Shown: one piece after another, positions 52,883 to 61,662 of the stretch
How positions within the stretch are numbered: position 1 is the first letter of the stretch
How the letters are laid out: each line of letters starts with the position of its first letter
Assembly: GCF_001561955.1 (NCBI RefSeq)
Contig: NZ_CP014223.1
Span: 3,038,001-3,102,000 of the forward strand
DNA from: Anaerotignum propionicum DSM 1682
GTDB lineage: Bacteria > Bacillota > Clostridia > Lachnospirales > Anaerotignaceae
Direction: 5' to 3'
Length of the DNA stretch: 64,000 nucleotides
Program-made: the position numbers and the translations under genes
Notes under the pieces: model-generated
What the model saw: the letters and a program-made list of their open reading frames with translations, nothing else
Told to the model about the DNA's origin: nothing
The model's database searches: none

Positions 52883-52918
52883 TTGACACGAAATTAGTTT
52901 TATCATAAAATTAATTTC
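52883..52918 (+). promoter_or_regulatory. Promoter and palindromic operator of MarR-RND operon
   Basis: TTGACA (52883-52888) and TAAAAT (52906-52911) at 17 nt. Positions 52890-52918 form a 29-bp inverted repeat centred on 52904, starting GAAATTA and ending TAATTTC, with 13 of 14 base pairs matched. It covers the spacer and the -10 box, as expected for MarR-type autorepression. Confidence 0.85.
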
Positions 52919-52948
52919 ATGCAAAATAGGAAAGAGGAGGAAGGATGA

Positions 52949-53428
52949 ATGGCCGAAGTAAGTGGTCAAAAAATTGCCGAGCTTTTTTTTGATCTAAGAG
53001 TAAATATGTCTTTTTGGAGTAAACTTCACTTAGAGCAGGTATTCAGTATAAATGGTAAGGGAGAAGAAGAGAAGCTCACGATGCAGCAATTTCATTTTCT
53101 GCTTTGTATTCGTGATTTAGGCTTAGATACCGTTTCTAAAATATCAAACTCCCTCTACCTTAGTAAAAGCAGTGCCTCTTTGAGCATTGCAAAAATGGAG
53201 GAAAAAGGATTTATTCAAAAACAATCCCCCAGCAAAGATGATGATGGCCGCAAAATTTATCTGCGTTTGACCGAAAAGGGGGAATCTGCTTTAAAGACAA
53301 CGGAAAACTCCCTTATGGGAATTACCAGCGGCTACTTTGACTCGTTTGCCGAGGAGAAGAAGCAAGCCCTATGTCATCACCTAAAAGCAATTAATCAACT
53401 AATATTATCAGGAGGAACCATAAAATGA
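52949..53428 (+). CDS. MarR-family transcriptional regulator
   Basis: A 159-residue regulator. Winged helix: TMQQFHFLLCIRDLGLDTVSKISNSLYLSKSSASLSIAKMEEKG with wing KDDDGRKIYLRLT (approximate residues 40-110). It probably represses the operon by binding the palindrome at 52890-52918 and is released by a toxic compound or metabolite. ATG with GAGGAGG upstream. Overlaps the adaptor gene by 4 nt. Confidence 0.92.
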   Translation: MAEVSGQKIAELFFDLRVNMSFWSKLHLEQVFSINGKGEEEKLTMQQFHFLLCIRDLGLDTVSKISNSLYLSKSSASLSIAKMEEKGFIQKQSPSKDDDGRKIYLRLTEKGESALKTTENSLMGITSGYFDSFAEEKKQALCHHLKAINQLILSGGTIK

Positions 53429-54531
53429 ACCAAAAGCTAATACTTTTTAGTCTATGCGCTGTGCTCTTGACCGGTTGCGCCAAGGAAGCACCCGAAGAAA
53501 AACCCGCATTGCGCAGCGTTGAGGTCACAACTGTTGGCAAGGACGCAATTTCCAGCAGCTTCTCTTATTCTGGCAAAGCTGCTGCTTCCAAAGAAATTTC
53601 CGTTGTACCCACCATCCCCGGGAAAGTTATGGGTTATCACTTTGAGGTTGGTGACACTGTTAGAGAGAATCAAGTGCTTTTTAGCGTAGACTCTGCAACA
53701 TTAAATGACCAATTACGCAGTGCAGAGGTAAACTATAATGCAGCAAAGCTAAGTCTGGCAAACACAGAAAAAACCTATAATAACAATAAGGTTCTGTTTG
53801 AACAAGGAATTATTGCCGAGGCAGAAATAGACCAAATGAAGCTTGGATATGAATCCGCCAAAGCAAATATTGAAGCCCTTGAAGTAAACATGGACATATT
53901 GAAAAAACAGATTGGAGATTGTACCGTAACCTCACCCATGAGCGGTGTTATTGTAAGCAGAAACATAGAAAGAGGCAGCTATGCAAGCCCTTCTATTCCC
54001 GCTTATGTAATTATGGACCTATCTACAATTAAAGTTGAGGTAGGCGTTTCCGAGCAGGCAGTAAACAACATTAAACTGGGAGATGAAGTGCAAGTAAATA
54101 TGTCCGCCGCTTCTGATACTCCTTTGATTGGAAAAATCACCACCATTAGCCCTGCATCCAGCCAATCTGGTACATATACTGTAAAAATTGAGCTTAACAA
54201 CAAAAACGGAATCATTAAATCAGGCATGCTGGCAGATGTAAGCTTCATCAGTAAAAAAGCTGTTGATGTTGTAGTGCTGCCTATCAGCACAGTTATTACC
54301 AAAGACGACGAAAACTATATTTATACTGTTGAAAACAATGTTGCAAAGAAAACACCGGTTACCATTGGTATTAAAACAGGAGAAGCTGTGGAAATAACCT
54401 CAGATTTGGCTGTGGGTACACAGGTTGTTACCCGTGGTCAGACTTACCTTTCCGACGGTGAGCAGGTCGAAATTGCAAATCCTACTACTCCTGCTAAGGG
54501 TAGCAAAGAAGATACGGCAAAGGAGGAATAA
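53425..54531 (+). CDS. RND efflux periplasmic-adaptor-type lipoprotein (HlyD/AcrA family)
   Basis: A 368-residue adaptor anchored outside the membrane through Cys18 (signal peptide ending CAVLLTGC). Barrel-sandwich halves (VVPTIPGKVMGYHFEVGDTV and CTVTSPMSGVIVSRNIERGSY) surround a coiled-coil hairpin (about 90-150), followed by beta-barrel and membrane-proximal domains. It works with the RND pump encoded 3 nt downstream. The organism looks monoderm, so no outer-membrane channel is expected. Confidence 0.93.
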   Translation: MNQKLILFSLCAVLLTGCAKEAPEEKPALRSVEVTTVGKDAISSSFSYSGKAAASKEISVVPTIPGKVMGYHFEVGDTVRENQVLFSVDSATLNDQLRSAEVNYNAAKLSLANTEKTYNNNKVLFEQGIIAEAEIDQMKLGYESAKANIEALEVNMDILKKQIGDCTVTSPMSGVIVSRNIERGSYASPSIPAYVIMDLSTIKVEVGVSEQAVNNIKLGDEVQVNMSAASDTPLIGKITTISPASSQSGTYTVKIELNNKNGIIKSGMLADVSFISKKAVDVVVLPISTVITKDDENYIYTVENNVAKKTPVTIGIKTGEAVEITSDLAVGTQVVTRGQTYLSDGEQVEIANPTTPAKGSKEDTAKEE

Positions 54532-54534
54532 ATT

Positions 54535-57500
54535 ATGTTATCCAGACTTTGCATTCGAAAGCCAGTTACCACCATCATGGTAACATTAATGGTGTTCATT
54601 GCCGGTATCGTAGCTTACAGTGGCCTAAACCTATCATTGATGCCTAACGTAGATATCCCAGTCGTGCTAGTCAGCACCAGCTATGTGGGTGCCGGTCCCG
54701 AGGAAATTGAAAATCTTGTCTCAAAACCCTTGGAAGATGCTTTGGGCACAGTAAATAACGTGGATACCATTACCTCCATATCAAACAGCAATGCTGCCCT
54801 TGTTATGGTACAGTTTGTCGATGGCACGGATATTGATATGGCAGCCATAGATTTAAGGGATGTTTTGGATCGGGCAAAAAGCAGCCTGCCCTCCAATGCG
54901 GATGACCCCGTAATTTTTAAAATAGATATGAACGCCATTCCCATTTATTTGGGAGTTACTGCGGATAATTTGGATTTAAACGCACTGAATAACCTTCTGG
55001 AGGATGATATTCTTCCTCGTTTAGAGCGTATTGAGGGCGTAGCTTCCATTGATTTATCAGGTGGTATTGAAAAAGAGGTACGCATTACCGTTGATCCTAC
55101 CAAGCTTACAGGATACGGCCTAAACGTAAACACGCTTTCTCAGATATTAGCGGCAGAAAATATGAACCTGCCCTCCGGCTCTCTTACCCAGGGGGAACTA
55201 AAGGTGCCCGTACGTACCATCGGACAGTTTACCTCCGTGGAGGAAATCAAAGATCTGCCCATTGCTACACCCACGGGAGCAATTATTCACTTGAGTGACG
55301 TAGCCAACGTTGAGGAAGTAGACAAAGACCAAACCAATATTGCTTATCTTGATGGGGAACGTGGTATCATGATTTCCGTCAATAAGCAGTCTACCGCTAA
55401 CTTGGTTAAAACAAGTGAAAAGCTTCAGAAGGAATTGGACGCAATTACAGCCCAATATCCTGAACTGCATATGAGTATTGTTATGGATACCTCAGACTAT
55501 ATTAAGGATTCCCTTTCAAATATCACAGAAACAGCGTTCTTAAGTGCTTTGATTGCGTTCTTTGTATTGCTGGCGTTCTTGAAGAACCCCATTACCTCTG
55601 CAATTATTGCAATATCAATCCCCACCTCCATCCTGGCGACCTTTGCGCTGATGTATCTGGCAGGAATGTCGTTGAATCTTATTTCTATGGGTGGTGTGGC
55701 CATTGGTATCGGTATGTTAGTAGATAACTCCGTTGTTGTTCTGGATAGTATTTATCAGTATTATGAGCGGGGATATAGCCCAAAAGAAGCCTCAGAAGTA
55801 GGTGCAAAAGAGGTTACCATGGCAATCACTGCCTCTACGTTAACAACTGTGGCAGTTTTCCTGCCCATTGCCTTTGTTAAAGGTTCCGTAGGACAGCTTC
55901 TGCAAAACCTGTCCTTTGCCATCACCTTTTCCCTTGCAGCATCTCTCGTAGTTGCAATTACCTTTGTTCCTATGGCTTCTGCTCTGCTTTTGCAAAAGAA
56001 CAAAAAGACGAAGCTGCATAAATACAAGAAATTCTCTTCTGCGATTACCATATGGGATAATGCTTTAGACCGCCTTACACAATGGTATGAGCGGGTAATC
56101 CGCTGGGCACTGTCCCATCGTAAAACAACTGTGCTTACAGTATTGGCAGTCTTTGTTGCCAGCCTGATCACCGTGCCTATGACAGGTATGGACTTTATGC
56201 AGGAGTCGGATGAAGGCACTGCCAGTGTTGAAATATCTCTGCCTAACGGAACTGCACTGGAAACCACCGACGAAGTTGCGTTAGAGGCAATGTACCGCCT
56301 CCAGACCATTCCCGAGAACGAAACGGTTTATGCAATTATCGGTGCAGACTCTATGTCCAATAACAGTGCAAAAGCAACCGTTTATATGAACTTAATACCA
56401 AAAAATGAACGCTCTCGCACCACTGCGGAGGTATGCGAAGAAATCAAGACTTTATTGGGGGATATTCCGGGAATAGAGCTTTCTGTATCCGCATCCCAAT
56501 CCTCCATGGGCAGCACAAGCGGCGGCGACGTAACCTTCAATGTTTATGGCTATAACAATCAAACCTTAATGAGTGTTGAAGATGAAATTGTTAATATTAT
56601 CAGCAACATTGATGGCTTTACCGATGTGGAAGGATCCACCGGAAATACGGTGCCTGAGGCCATGGTTAAAATTGACCGTAGCAAAGCTTCCCATTATGGC
56701 GTAACTGCAGGTAGCATTGCAAGTGCTTTAAGTGCCGCAATTTCCGGTACAACCGCAACTGAGTATAAAGTAGATGGGTCCGAATTGGATGTTGTTCTTC
56801 GTTATAACACTGAAGAGTTGAATTATTTGACAGACTTGAATAATCTGACGGTAACCTCATCGACGGGCGCGCAGATTCCACTTTCTGCCGTTGCAAACAT
56901 AGAAATCAGCGAAAGCGCAACCTCTATTACTCGAGAGAACCAAAAGAATTATATTTCCATCAGTGCTAACACGCCCAACTTAAGCGGAAGTGAAGCACAG
57001 AAGCTGATTGATCAGGCCTTGTCAACCTATGATTTCCCCGAAGGTTGTACATATTCTTACTCGGGAAATATGGAAATGATGATGGATGCCTTCAGAAGCT
57101 TGATGATTTGTATGGTCATCGCAGTACTTTTGGTTTATATGATTATGGCTTCACAGTTCGAATCCTTGCGCTATCCGTTTATCGTTATGTTCTCCATGCC
57201 TTTGGCAATTACAGGCGGTATCCTCGGTTTGTTCATAACAGGTCATACCGTTACCATGCCTGCTCTGATGGGCTTTGTTATGCTGGTGGGTATGGTTGTA
57301 AATAACGGTATCGTTTTGGTTGACTATGCAAATCAGCTAATGGGAAGAGGGTTAAACTGCCATGATGCTTTGGTAACAGCAGGCCCCAGACGTTTACGTC
57401 CCATCTTGATGACTACATTAACAACGATTTTAGGTATGATTCCTATGGCGTTAAGCAAAGCCGAGGGCAGTGAAATGATGCAAAGCTTGTCCATTGGCGT

Positions 57501-57654
57501 TATTTTCGGTCTTGCCTTCTCTACCGTTGTAACATTGGTATTCATTCCTGTTCTTTATCTTTGGATGAATGAAAGAAAAGATAGAAGAATACAAAAGAAA
57601 GAAGCACGAAAAGAGAAAAAAGCATTGAAGGCGAAAAAGAAAGTAACTGCATAA
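54535..57654 (+). CDS. RND-family efflux transporter permease
   Basis: A 1039-residue proton-driven pump of the HAE1/AcrB group with 12 membrane segments. N-terminal IRKPVTTIMVTLMVFIAG, two porter/docking loops, the proton-relay segment GIGMLVDNSVVVLDSI with conserved Asp, and a C-terminal MPLAITGGILGLFITG and MVGMVVNNGIVLVDYAN repeat. It exports drugs, bile compounds, fatty acids or similar, substrate unknown. GGAGG precedes the ATG. The Lys/Arg-rich C-terminal tail is long. Last gene of the operon. Confidence 0.95.
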   Translation: MLSRLCIRKPVTTIMVTLMVFIAGIVAYSGLNLSLMPNVDIPVVLVSTSYVGAGPEEIENLVSKPLEDALGTVNNVDTITSISNSNAALVMVQFVDGTDIDMAAIDLRDVLDRAKSSLPSNADDPVIFKIDMNAIPIYLGVTADNLDLNALNNLLEDDILPRLERIEGVASIDLSGGIEKEVRITVDPTKLTGYGLNVNTLSQILAAENMNLPSGSLTQGELKVPVRTIGQFTSVEEIKDLPIATPTGAIIHLSDVANVEEVDKDQTNIAYLDGERGIMISVNKQSTANLVKTSEKLQKELDAITAQYPELHMSIVMDTSDYIKDSLSNITETAFLSALIAFFVLLAFLKNPITSAIIAISIPTSILATFALMYLAGMSLNLISMGGVAIGIGMLVDNSVVVLDSIYQYYERGYSPKEASEVGAKEVTMAITASTLTTVAVFLPIAFVKGSVGQLLQNLSFAITFSLAASLVVAITFVPMASALLLQKNKKTKLHKYKKFSSAITIWDNALDRLTQWYERVIRWALSHRKTTVLTVLAVFVASLITVPMTGMDFMQESDEGTASVEISLPNGTALETTDEVALEAMYRLQTIPENETVYAIIGADSMSNNSAKATVYMNLIPKNERSRTTAEVCEEIKTLLGDIPGIELSVSASQSSMGSTSGGDVTFNVYGYNNQTLMSVEDEIVNIISNIDGFTDVEGSTGNTVPEAMVKIDRSKASHYGVTAGSIASALSAAISGTTATEYKVDGSELDVVLRYNTEELNYLTDLNNLTVTSSTGAQIPLSAVANIEISESATSITRENQKNYISISANTPNLSGSEAQKLIDQALSTYDFPEGCTYSYSGNMEMMMDAFRSLMICMVIAVLLVYMIMASQFESLRYPFIVMFSMPLAITGGILGLFITGHTVTMPALMGFVMLVGMVVNNGIVLVDYANQLMGRGLNCHDALVTAGPRRLRPILMTTLTTILGMIPMALSKAEGSEMMQSLSIGVIFGLAFSTVVTLVFIPVLYLWMNERKDRRIQKKEARKEKKALKAKKKVTA

Positions 57655-57713
57655 AAATATTCTCATTCGGTATTGCTTTTCTCATCGAAAAGGCACTATA
57701 CTGAAAGAAGGGT

Positions 57714-57766
57714 AAAAAGCCCGTTTTGCAATGCATATCTTTAGGGAGGCAAGCGGGCTTTTTTCT
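57714..57766 (+). terminator. Terminator of MarR-RND operon
   Basis: AAAAAGCCCG pairs with CGGGCTTTTTT with an inner GC-containing arm, followed by TTTTCTTTT. Confidence 0.82.
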
Positions 57767-57834
57767 TTTGCCTGACGAAAAAGGTACTTGGCTTTTTCAA
57801 AGCACTTATTGAATTATGAGAAAGGAAATACCGT

Positions 57835-58557
57835 ATGAAGCTTTCAAAAATATCAGAACATATTTATTATATGGAACATGATCCCGAAACAGATCGCCCT
57901 GCCCTGGGGTATATCAAAGGAAAAAAAGGCGGCTTTATGATGGATGCAGGAAACTCTGCTGCCCATTATCAGCTTTTCATGGAAAAATTACAGGAAAATC
58001 AACTTCCATCTCCTCGTTATCTTTCAGTGACTCATGCCCATTGGGATCATACCTTTGCCCTTTGGGCAACGGATGCTGTTACCATTGCTGGGGGTAAAAC
58101 CAATAAGGAATTGGAAAAAATGTCCCACTGGACATGGGATGATGCCTCCATGGAAAAACGTCTGGAAACCGGTGAGGACTCAGATTTTTCTGACACACAC
58201 ATTCGTAAGGAATATACCCATCGCAGTGATATCAAGGTAAAAACTGCTGAAATCAGCTTTAATGGTTCCATGACCATTGATTTGGGGGATATCACCTGTA
58301 TCCTGCGGGAAATTGTTTCCCCACACTGCAGGGACTCCGTCATTTTTCTCATCCCTCAGGATGAAGTTATTTTTCTGGGTGACTCCTATTGTTCTGTTCC
58401 CAAAGGAGAAGAATGGGTCTATGATAAAGTATTACTGACTGCATACATTGATGAACTGGAGAGAATTGATTTTCGCCATGCCATTAAGGGGCACCATCCT
58501 CCTCAGACGAAGGAAGCTCTTCTGGCAGAATTGCGGGCAGAATGGAAAAGGTTATAA
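57835..58557 (+). CDS. MBL-fold metallo-hydrolase
   Basis: A 240-residue metallo-beta-lactamase-fold hydrolase. THAHWDHTFAL is the HxHxDH metal motif (the first half reads HAHWDH), GDSYCSVPKGEEW contains a metal-bridging Asp, and KGHHPPQT supplies the last His. No specific subfamily can be assigned; glyoxalase II-like or lactonase-like activity is possible. ATG with AAAGGA upstream. Transcribed alone after the RND operon. Confidence 0.88.
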   Translation: MKLSKISEHIYYMEHDPETDRPALGYIKGKKGGFMMDAGNSAAHYQLFMEKLQENQLPSPRYLSVTHAHWDHTFALWATDAVTIAGGKTNKELEKMSHWTWDDASMEKRLETGEDSDFSDTHIRKEYTHRSDIKVKTAEISFNGSMTIDLGDITCILREIVSPHCRDSVIFLIPQDEVIFLGDSYCSVPKGEEWVYDKVLLTAYIDELERIDFRHAIKGHHPPQTKEALLAELRAEWKRL

Positions 58558-58751
58558 GCATAAGGAGCTTTTTTGTGTGTTTAAGGCATGAAAAAATCAT
58601 CATCCTTTGAAAAACCCCCATTTTCTAAGAAGTTCTTTCAAAATCCATGAAAAAAAATCCGGAAAATCCATTAATTTCTCAGACCATATTTAAATTTTAT
58701 AGACAGACTGACACACCCATTTTGGATGTGTTTGTTTCTTGTCATATAAAA
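58558..58751. other. Short intergenic stretch
   Basis: Nothing is recognisable before the terminator at 58752-58781. Confidence 0.3.
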
Positions 58752-58781
58752 AAGCAGAAAAACAATTCTGTTTTTCTGCTT
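58752..58781 (-). terminator. Terminator of copper-amine-oxidase-stalk protein gene
   Basis: AAGCAGAAAAACA pairs with TGTTTTTCTGCTT, followed on the minus strand by TTTTTTATATG. Confidence 0.9.
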
Positions 58782-58819
58782 AGACCGTCAATACCATCAC
58801 TGGAAAATGGAGGGTTTCA

Positions 58820-59860
58820 TTATAAATCATACTTTACGGTAAAAGAGATTATCCCTGCCTCATTGGGCGCAATGGTTTCAGGAGGTAAATAAAACCCTAG
58901 GCCGTCTTTTGTGACATAAAACCCGACTATATCCAAGTTTTTTTCCAAACGTGCCTTAGCATTGGAATAAAAACCAGCTGGTTTCTCATCAATAAGGGCA
59001 CCAAAGGAGGTCATCCAAAATGCCTGAAGTTCCTTTTCGCTATCCCCTATGATATCGGAAAGGGTAAGTTCCTTTCCATTTTTCGCTGAAAACGTATGTG
59101 AGGTACAGCCTCTTTGACCCTGCATTTCACCTGTATATTGGGTACTTGTTCCATAAAAGGATACAAATTTACTGTCTTCCCTTGTTATTTCATAAGAACC
59201 TACATAGTAGTAAGGGGAAAAGGATATTCCCTTTGCCTTGGCAGCCTCATACTCGGTTTTTGCTTTCTTCCCATAGGTATCCACATAAGCCTTTGCTAAA
59301 GCTTTAGCCTCTTCATTCAACGTTTTTTCCATTTGGCTTGCATAACTCCCTTTGCTTTTTGGAATATCCATACGGAAAGATAAAACAACGGTTCCATCAT
59401 CAGCCTTTACTGAAGTGGTATCATTATTCTCTCCACCTGATTGGGAAGAAATCACAGTCACCACATACCCTTGGGGATCCCATCCTACCTGTGCATCAAA
59501 GGCCTCTGCAACGGCACGCAAAGGCACTAAGGTTCTGCCGTTCATGATACGGGCAGGTACTGCCATGGTATATTTCAATTGCCCGTTTTTATAAAGGCCT
59601 GCATCGCCAATTTTAAGTACAATCGTATCTCCATTTTTTGTGGAAGTAATGGTTTGGTCAGACTCAGACCAAGCCACCTCACTGCCCAAGGCTTGGAAAA
59701 TTGCCCGCATAGGCACTAACGTACGATCCTCAACGATGACTGGGGGTTGGTCAAAAGTTATCCCCTGTCCATCCACATATACTTGTATTGCCGGATAAGC
59801 AAATACTGTGGTTGTCCATAACATGGCAGCGGCTATGCTTGCCAATAACATCTTTTTCAT
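58820..59860 (-). CDS. Secreted protein with copper amine oxidase N-terminal (stalk) and DUF4163/DUF3298 domains
   Basis: A 346-residue exported protein. A Sec signal peptide (cleavage near AFA-YP at about residue 21) is followed by two stalk-type repeats (IVEDRTLVPMRAIFQALG and MNGRTLVPLRAVAEAFDA, about 40-140), then DUF4163 (about 160-240) and DUF3298 (about 245-345), as in PdaC and RsiV-like proteins. The stalk domain usually binds the cell wall. DUF3298 in related proteins binds muropeptide or lysozyme. Its exact role is unknown. ATG with AGAGGTG-like site upstream; 18 nt downstream of the C_GCAxxG gene, so possibly cotranscribed. Confidence 0.9.
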   Translation of the reverse strand: MKKMLLASIAAAMLWTTTVFAYPAIQVYVDGQGITFDQPPVIVEDRTLVPMRAIFQALGSEVAWSESDQTITSTKNGDTIVLKIGDAGLYKNGQLKYTMAVPARIMNGRTLVPLRAVAEAFDAQVGWDPQGYVVTVISSQSGGENNDTTSVKADDGTVVLSFRMDIPKSKGSYASQMEKTLNEEAKALAKAYVDTYGKKAKTEYEAAKAKGISFSPYYYVGSYEITREDSKFVSFYGTSTQYTGEMQGQRGCTSHTFSAKNGKELTLSDIIGDSEKELQAFWMTSFGALIDEKPAGFYSNAKARLEKNLDIVGFYVTKDGLGFYLPPETIAPNEAGIISFTVKYDL

Positions 59861-59877
59861 GGTTTTTCACCTCTTTT

Positions 59878-60396
59878 TTAGCTTTCCTTCTCAGAAGCTT
59901 CTTTTTCCTTTGCCAATTCTTCCGCCATTAATGCATATTTCATGGCTAAACCACCGCAATAGCCAATAATCTGCATACAGTTCTTCTTTCTTGCCTTTCC
60001 TTCAAACTCACCCATAGGTGCGGAAAGCTCTTTGCAAATCAGAGTTCCGTAATGATCTTCAATTTCACGAACCATCTCCCCAATTAAAACATAAATATCT
60101 TTCAACTCGGCAATTCTCTCCCCTACAGTTTCTTTTTCAAAGGGGTTCTTTCTACCAAGCACACCGCTTAACGCCATCACTGCACCTGTTATTGCGCCAC
60201 AAGTATTTTTCGTGTTGCCCATGCCCGAACCAAAAGCTGTTGCTAATGCAATAGTCTCTTTTGGCAAATCTATCTTGTCCATATCAAAAAAAGTACACAT
60301 AATGCATTCCGTACAATTTAAACCTTGTCGAAAATAATTACTGCTACTTTGTTCTGCCTGTTCCACCAATGTCAATTCGGCCTTTTCCTCATCCAT
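59878..60396 (-). CDS. C_GCAxxG_C_C family (redox-type) protein
   Basis: A 172-residue protein of the C_GCAxxG_C_C family. Cysteines at LNCTECIMC, TKNTCGAITGAVMAL (the GCAxxG-like centre, here CGAITG), LICKEL, KNCMQIIGYCGG are arranged for metal or redox-cofactor binding. Such proteins are usually found near redox enzymes; the function is unproven. ATG 60396 follows GGAGG at 7 nt. Divergent from the ferredoxin cluster that starts at 60624, which supports a redox context. Confidence 0.85.
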   Translation of the reverse strand: MDEEKAELTLVEQAEQSSSNYFRQGLNCTECIMCTFFDMDKIDLPKETIALATAFGSGMGNTKNTCGAITGAVMALSGVLGRKNPFEKETVGERIAELKDIYVLIGEMVREIEDHYGTLICKELSAPMGEFEGKARKKNCMQIIGYCGGLAMKYALMAEELAKEKEASEKES

Positions 60397-60623
60397 CACA
60401 AAACCTCCAAACCTCATTTTATTATTCTGCGTAACAAAGTTACGGAATCTAATCAAAGTCTTATGCTACTATCATACCATAAATCAGAACTGCATCAGCA
60501 AAAAATTTTGTTTTCGACTTATATTTTATAAATATTTACGTAAGTTACCGCCAGTTCTATAGCTCTCTGCCCATTAAAGCATACCATAAAACAACAAATT
60601 ATAAATTGAAAGGATAATTTCGT

Positions 60624-60824
60624 ATGAGAAAATTAGCAAAGATTAATTTAGATAGATGTCCCCAAAATCACAGATGTCCCTCTTTACAGGTTTGCCCCGT
60701 TGGAGCTTTGACCCAAGATAATCCCTATTCTGCTCCCGTTATTCATGAAACCCATTGCATAGGCTGTGGAAAATGCGCCATGGTATGTCCCAAAAAAGCC
60801 CTGTTCATGGTAAAGGAGGGCTGA
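60624..60824 (+). CDS. Small 4Fe-4S ferredoxin-type protein
   Basis: A 66-residue protein. The first site is an unusual CPQNHRCPSLQVCP arrangement (Cys12, 18, 24), with three rather than four close cysteines. The second is canonical CIGCGKCAMVCP (Cys45, 48, 51, 55). It probably carries electrons for the membrane protein two genes downstream. ATG with AGGAT upstream. The next ferredoxin starts one base after this stop. Confidence 0.88.
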   Translation: MRKLAKINLDRCPQNHRCPSLQVCPVGALTQDNPYSAPVIHETHCIGCGKCAMVCPKKALFMVKEG

Positions 60825-60825
60825 T

Positions 60826-61026
60826 ATGAAACGAATTGCAATTGTATCCAAAACAGACTGTGTGTCTTGCGGCTGTTGTGAAAAGGCCTGCCCCAAAAAT
60901 GCCATTGCCGTATACCGTGGCATCTATGCCAATGTAAATCAAGGACAGTGTATTGGCTGTGGTCTTTGCGTAAAAGCTTGTCCTGCCGATATCATCTCTC
61001 TAAAGGAGGCTGATCTCGTTGGCTAA
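60826..61026 (+). CDS. 2[4Fe-4S] ferredoxin
   Basis: A 66-residue protein with two canonical clusters: CVSCGCCEKACP (Cys12, 15, 18, 22 region) and CIGCGLCVKACP. The first site has an extra cysteine. It overlaps the downstream NapH-like gene by 8 nt, so the three genes are translated as a unit. Confidence 0.9.
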   Translation: MKRIAIVSKTDCVSCGCCEKACPKNAIAVYRGIYANVNQGQCIGCGLCVKACPADIISLKEADLVG

Positions 61027-61591
61027 GAAAAAAAACTGGTACGACTACCTTTGGGTTGCATCTTCCCTTTATCTGATTCTGGGATTTTTTAATATATTGT
61101 TTGCTTGGCTTGGTCTAATTTGCTTTCTGGTTCCCCTCATCATGTCTTTCACAGGGGGAGAAAAAGGTTATTGCAACCGCTACTGTGGCAGAGGTCAGCT
61201 TTTATCTATCATTGGGAAACGTTATTCATGGAATCTTCCCATTCCCAAATGGATCTACAGCAAGGCCTTTCGCTACGGCTTTTTGACCTTTTTTCTGGTT
61301 ATGTTTTTCCAAATGCTGTTCTCCAGCTATTTGGTGTTTGCAGGCACAAATAGCCTTAAAGAAGTAGTTACCCTTCTTTGGAGTTTTTCTCTGCCATGGA
61401 GCTTTGCTTCCTCATCCGCCCCTGTGGCAAATTGGGTGAAGCAGTTCGCCTTTGGCTTTTACAGCGTCATGCTGACTTCAACATCATTAGGCTTGATTAC
61501 CATGTTTCTGTTTCGACCCCGCACTTGGTGTGTCTATTGCCCCATGGGTACCATGACACAACTGATATGTAAGGCAAAATACAAAGAGTAA
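61019..61591 (+). CDS. Mini NapH/NosR-type membrane iron-sulfur protein
   Basis: A 190-residue protein with four hydrophobic segments and two Fer4_5-like cysteine motifs: YCNRYCGRGQLL after segment 2 and RTWCVYCPMGTMTQ near the C-terminus. NapH-type proteins pass electrons between quinones and periplasmic partners. Here the C-terminal ferredoxin domain of the full-length family is missing and may be replaced by the two separate ferredoxins upstream. The TTG start follows AAAGGAGG at 9 nt. Confidence 0.83.
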   Translation: MAKKKNWYDYLWVASSLYLILGFFNILFAWLGLICFLVPLIMSFTGGEKGYCNRYCGRGQLLSIIGKRYSWNLPIPKWIYSKAFRYGFLTFFLVMFFQMLFSSYLVFAGTNSLKEVVTLLWSFSLPWSFASSSAPVANWVKQFAFGFYSVMLTSTSLGLITMFLFRPRTWCVYCPMGTMTQLICKAKYKE

Positions 61592-61662
61592 TTTTGTATC
61601 CCTCTTATTTGGGCATCATTTTTTTATGGTGCCCTAAACTATTTCAAATCACACTCTATATT

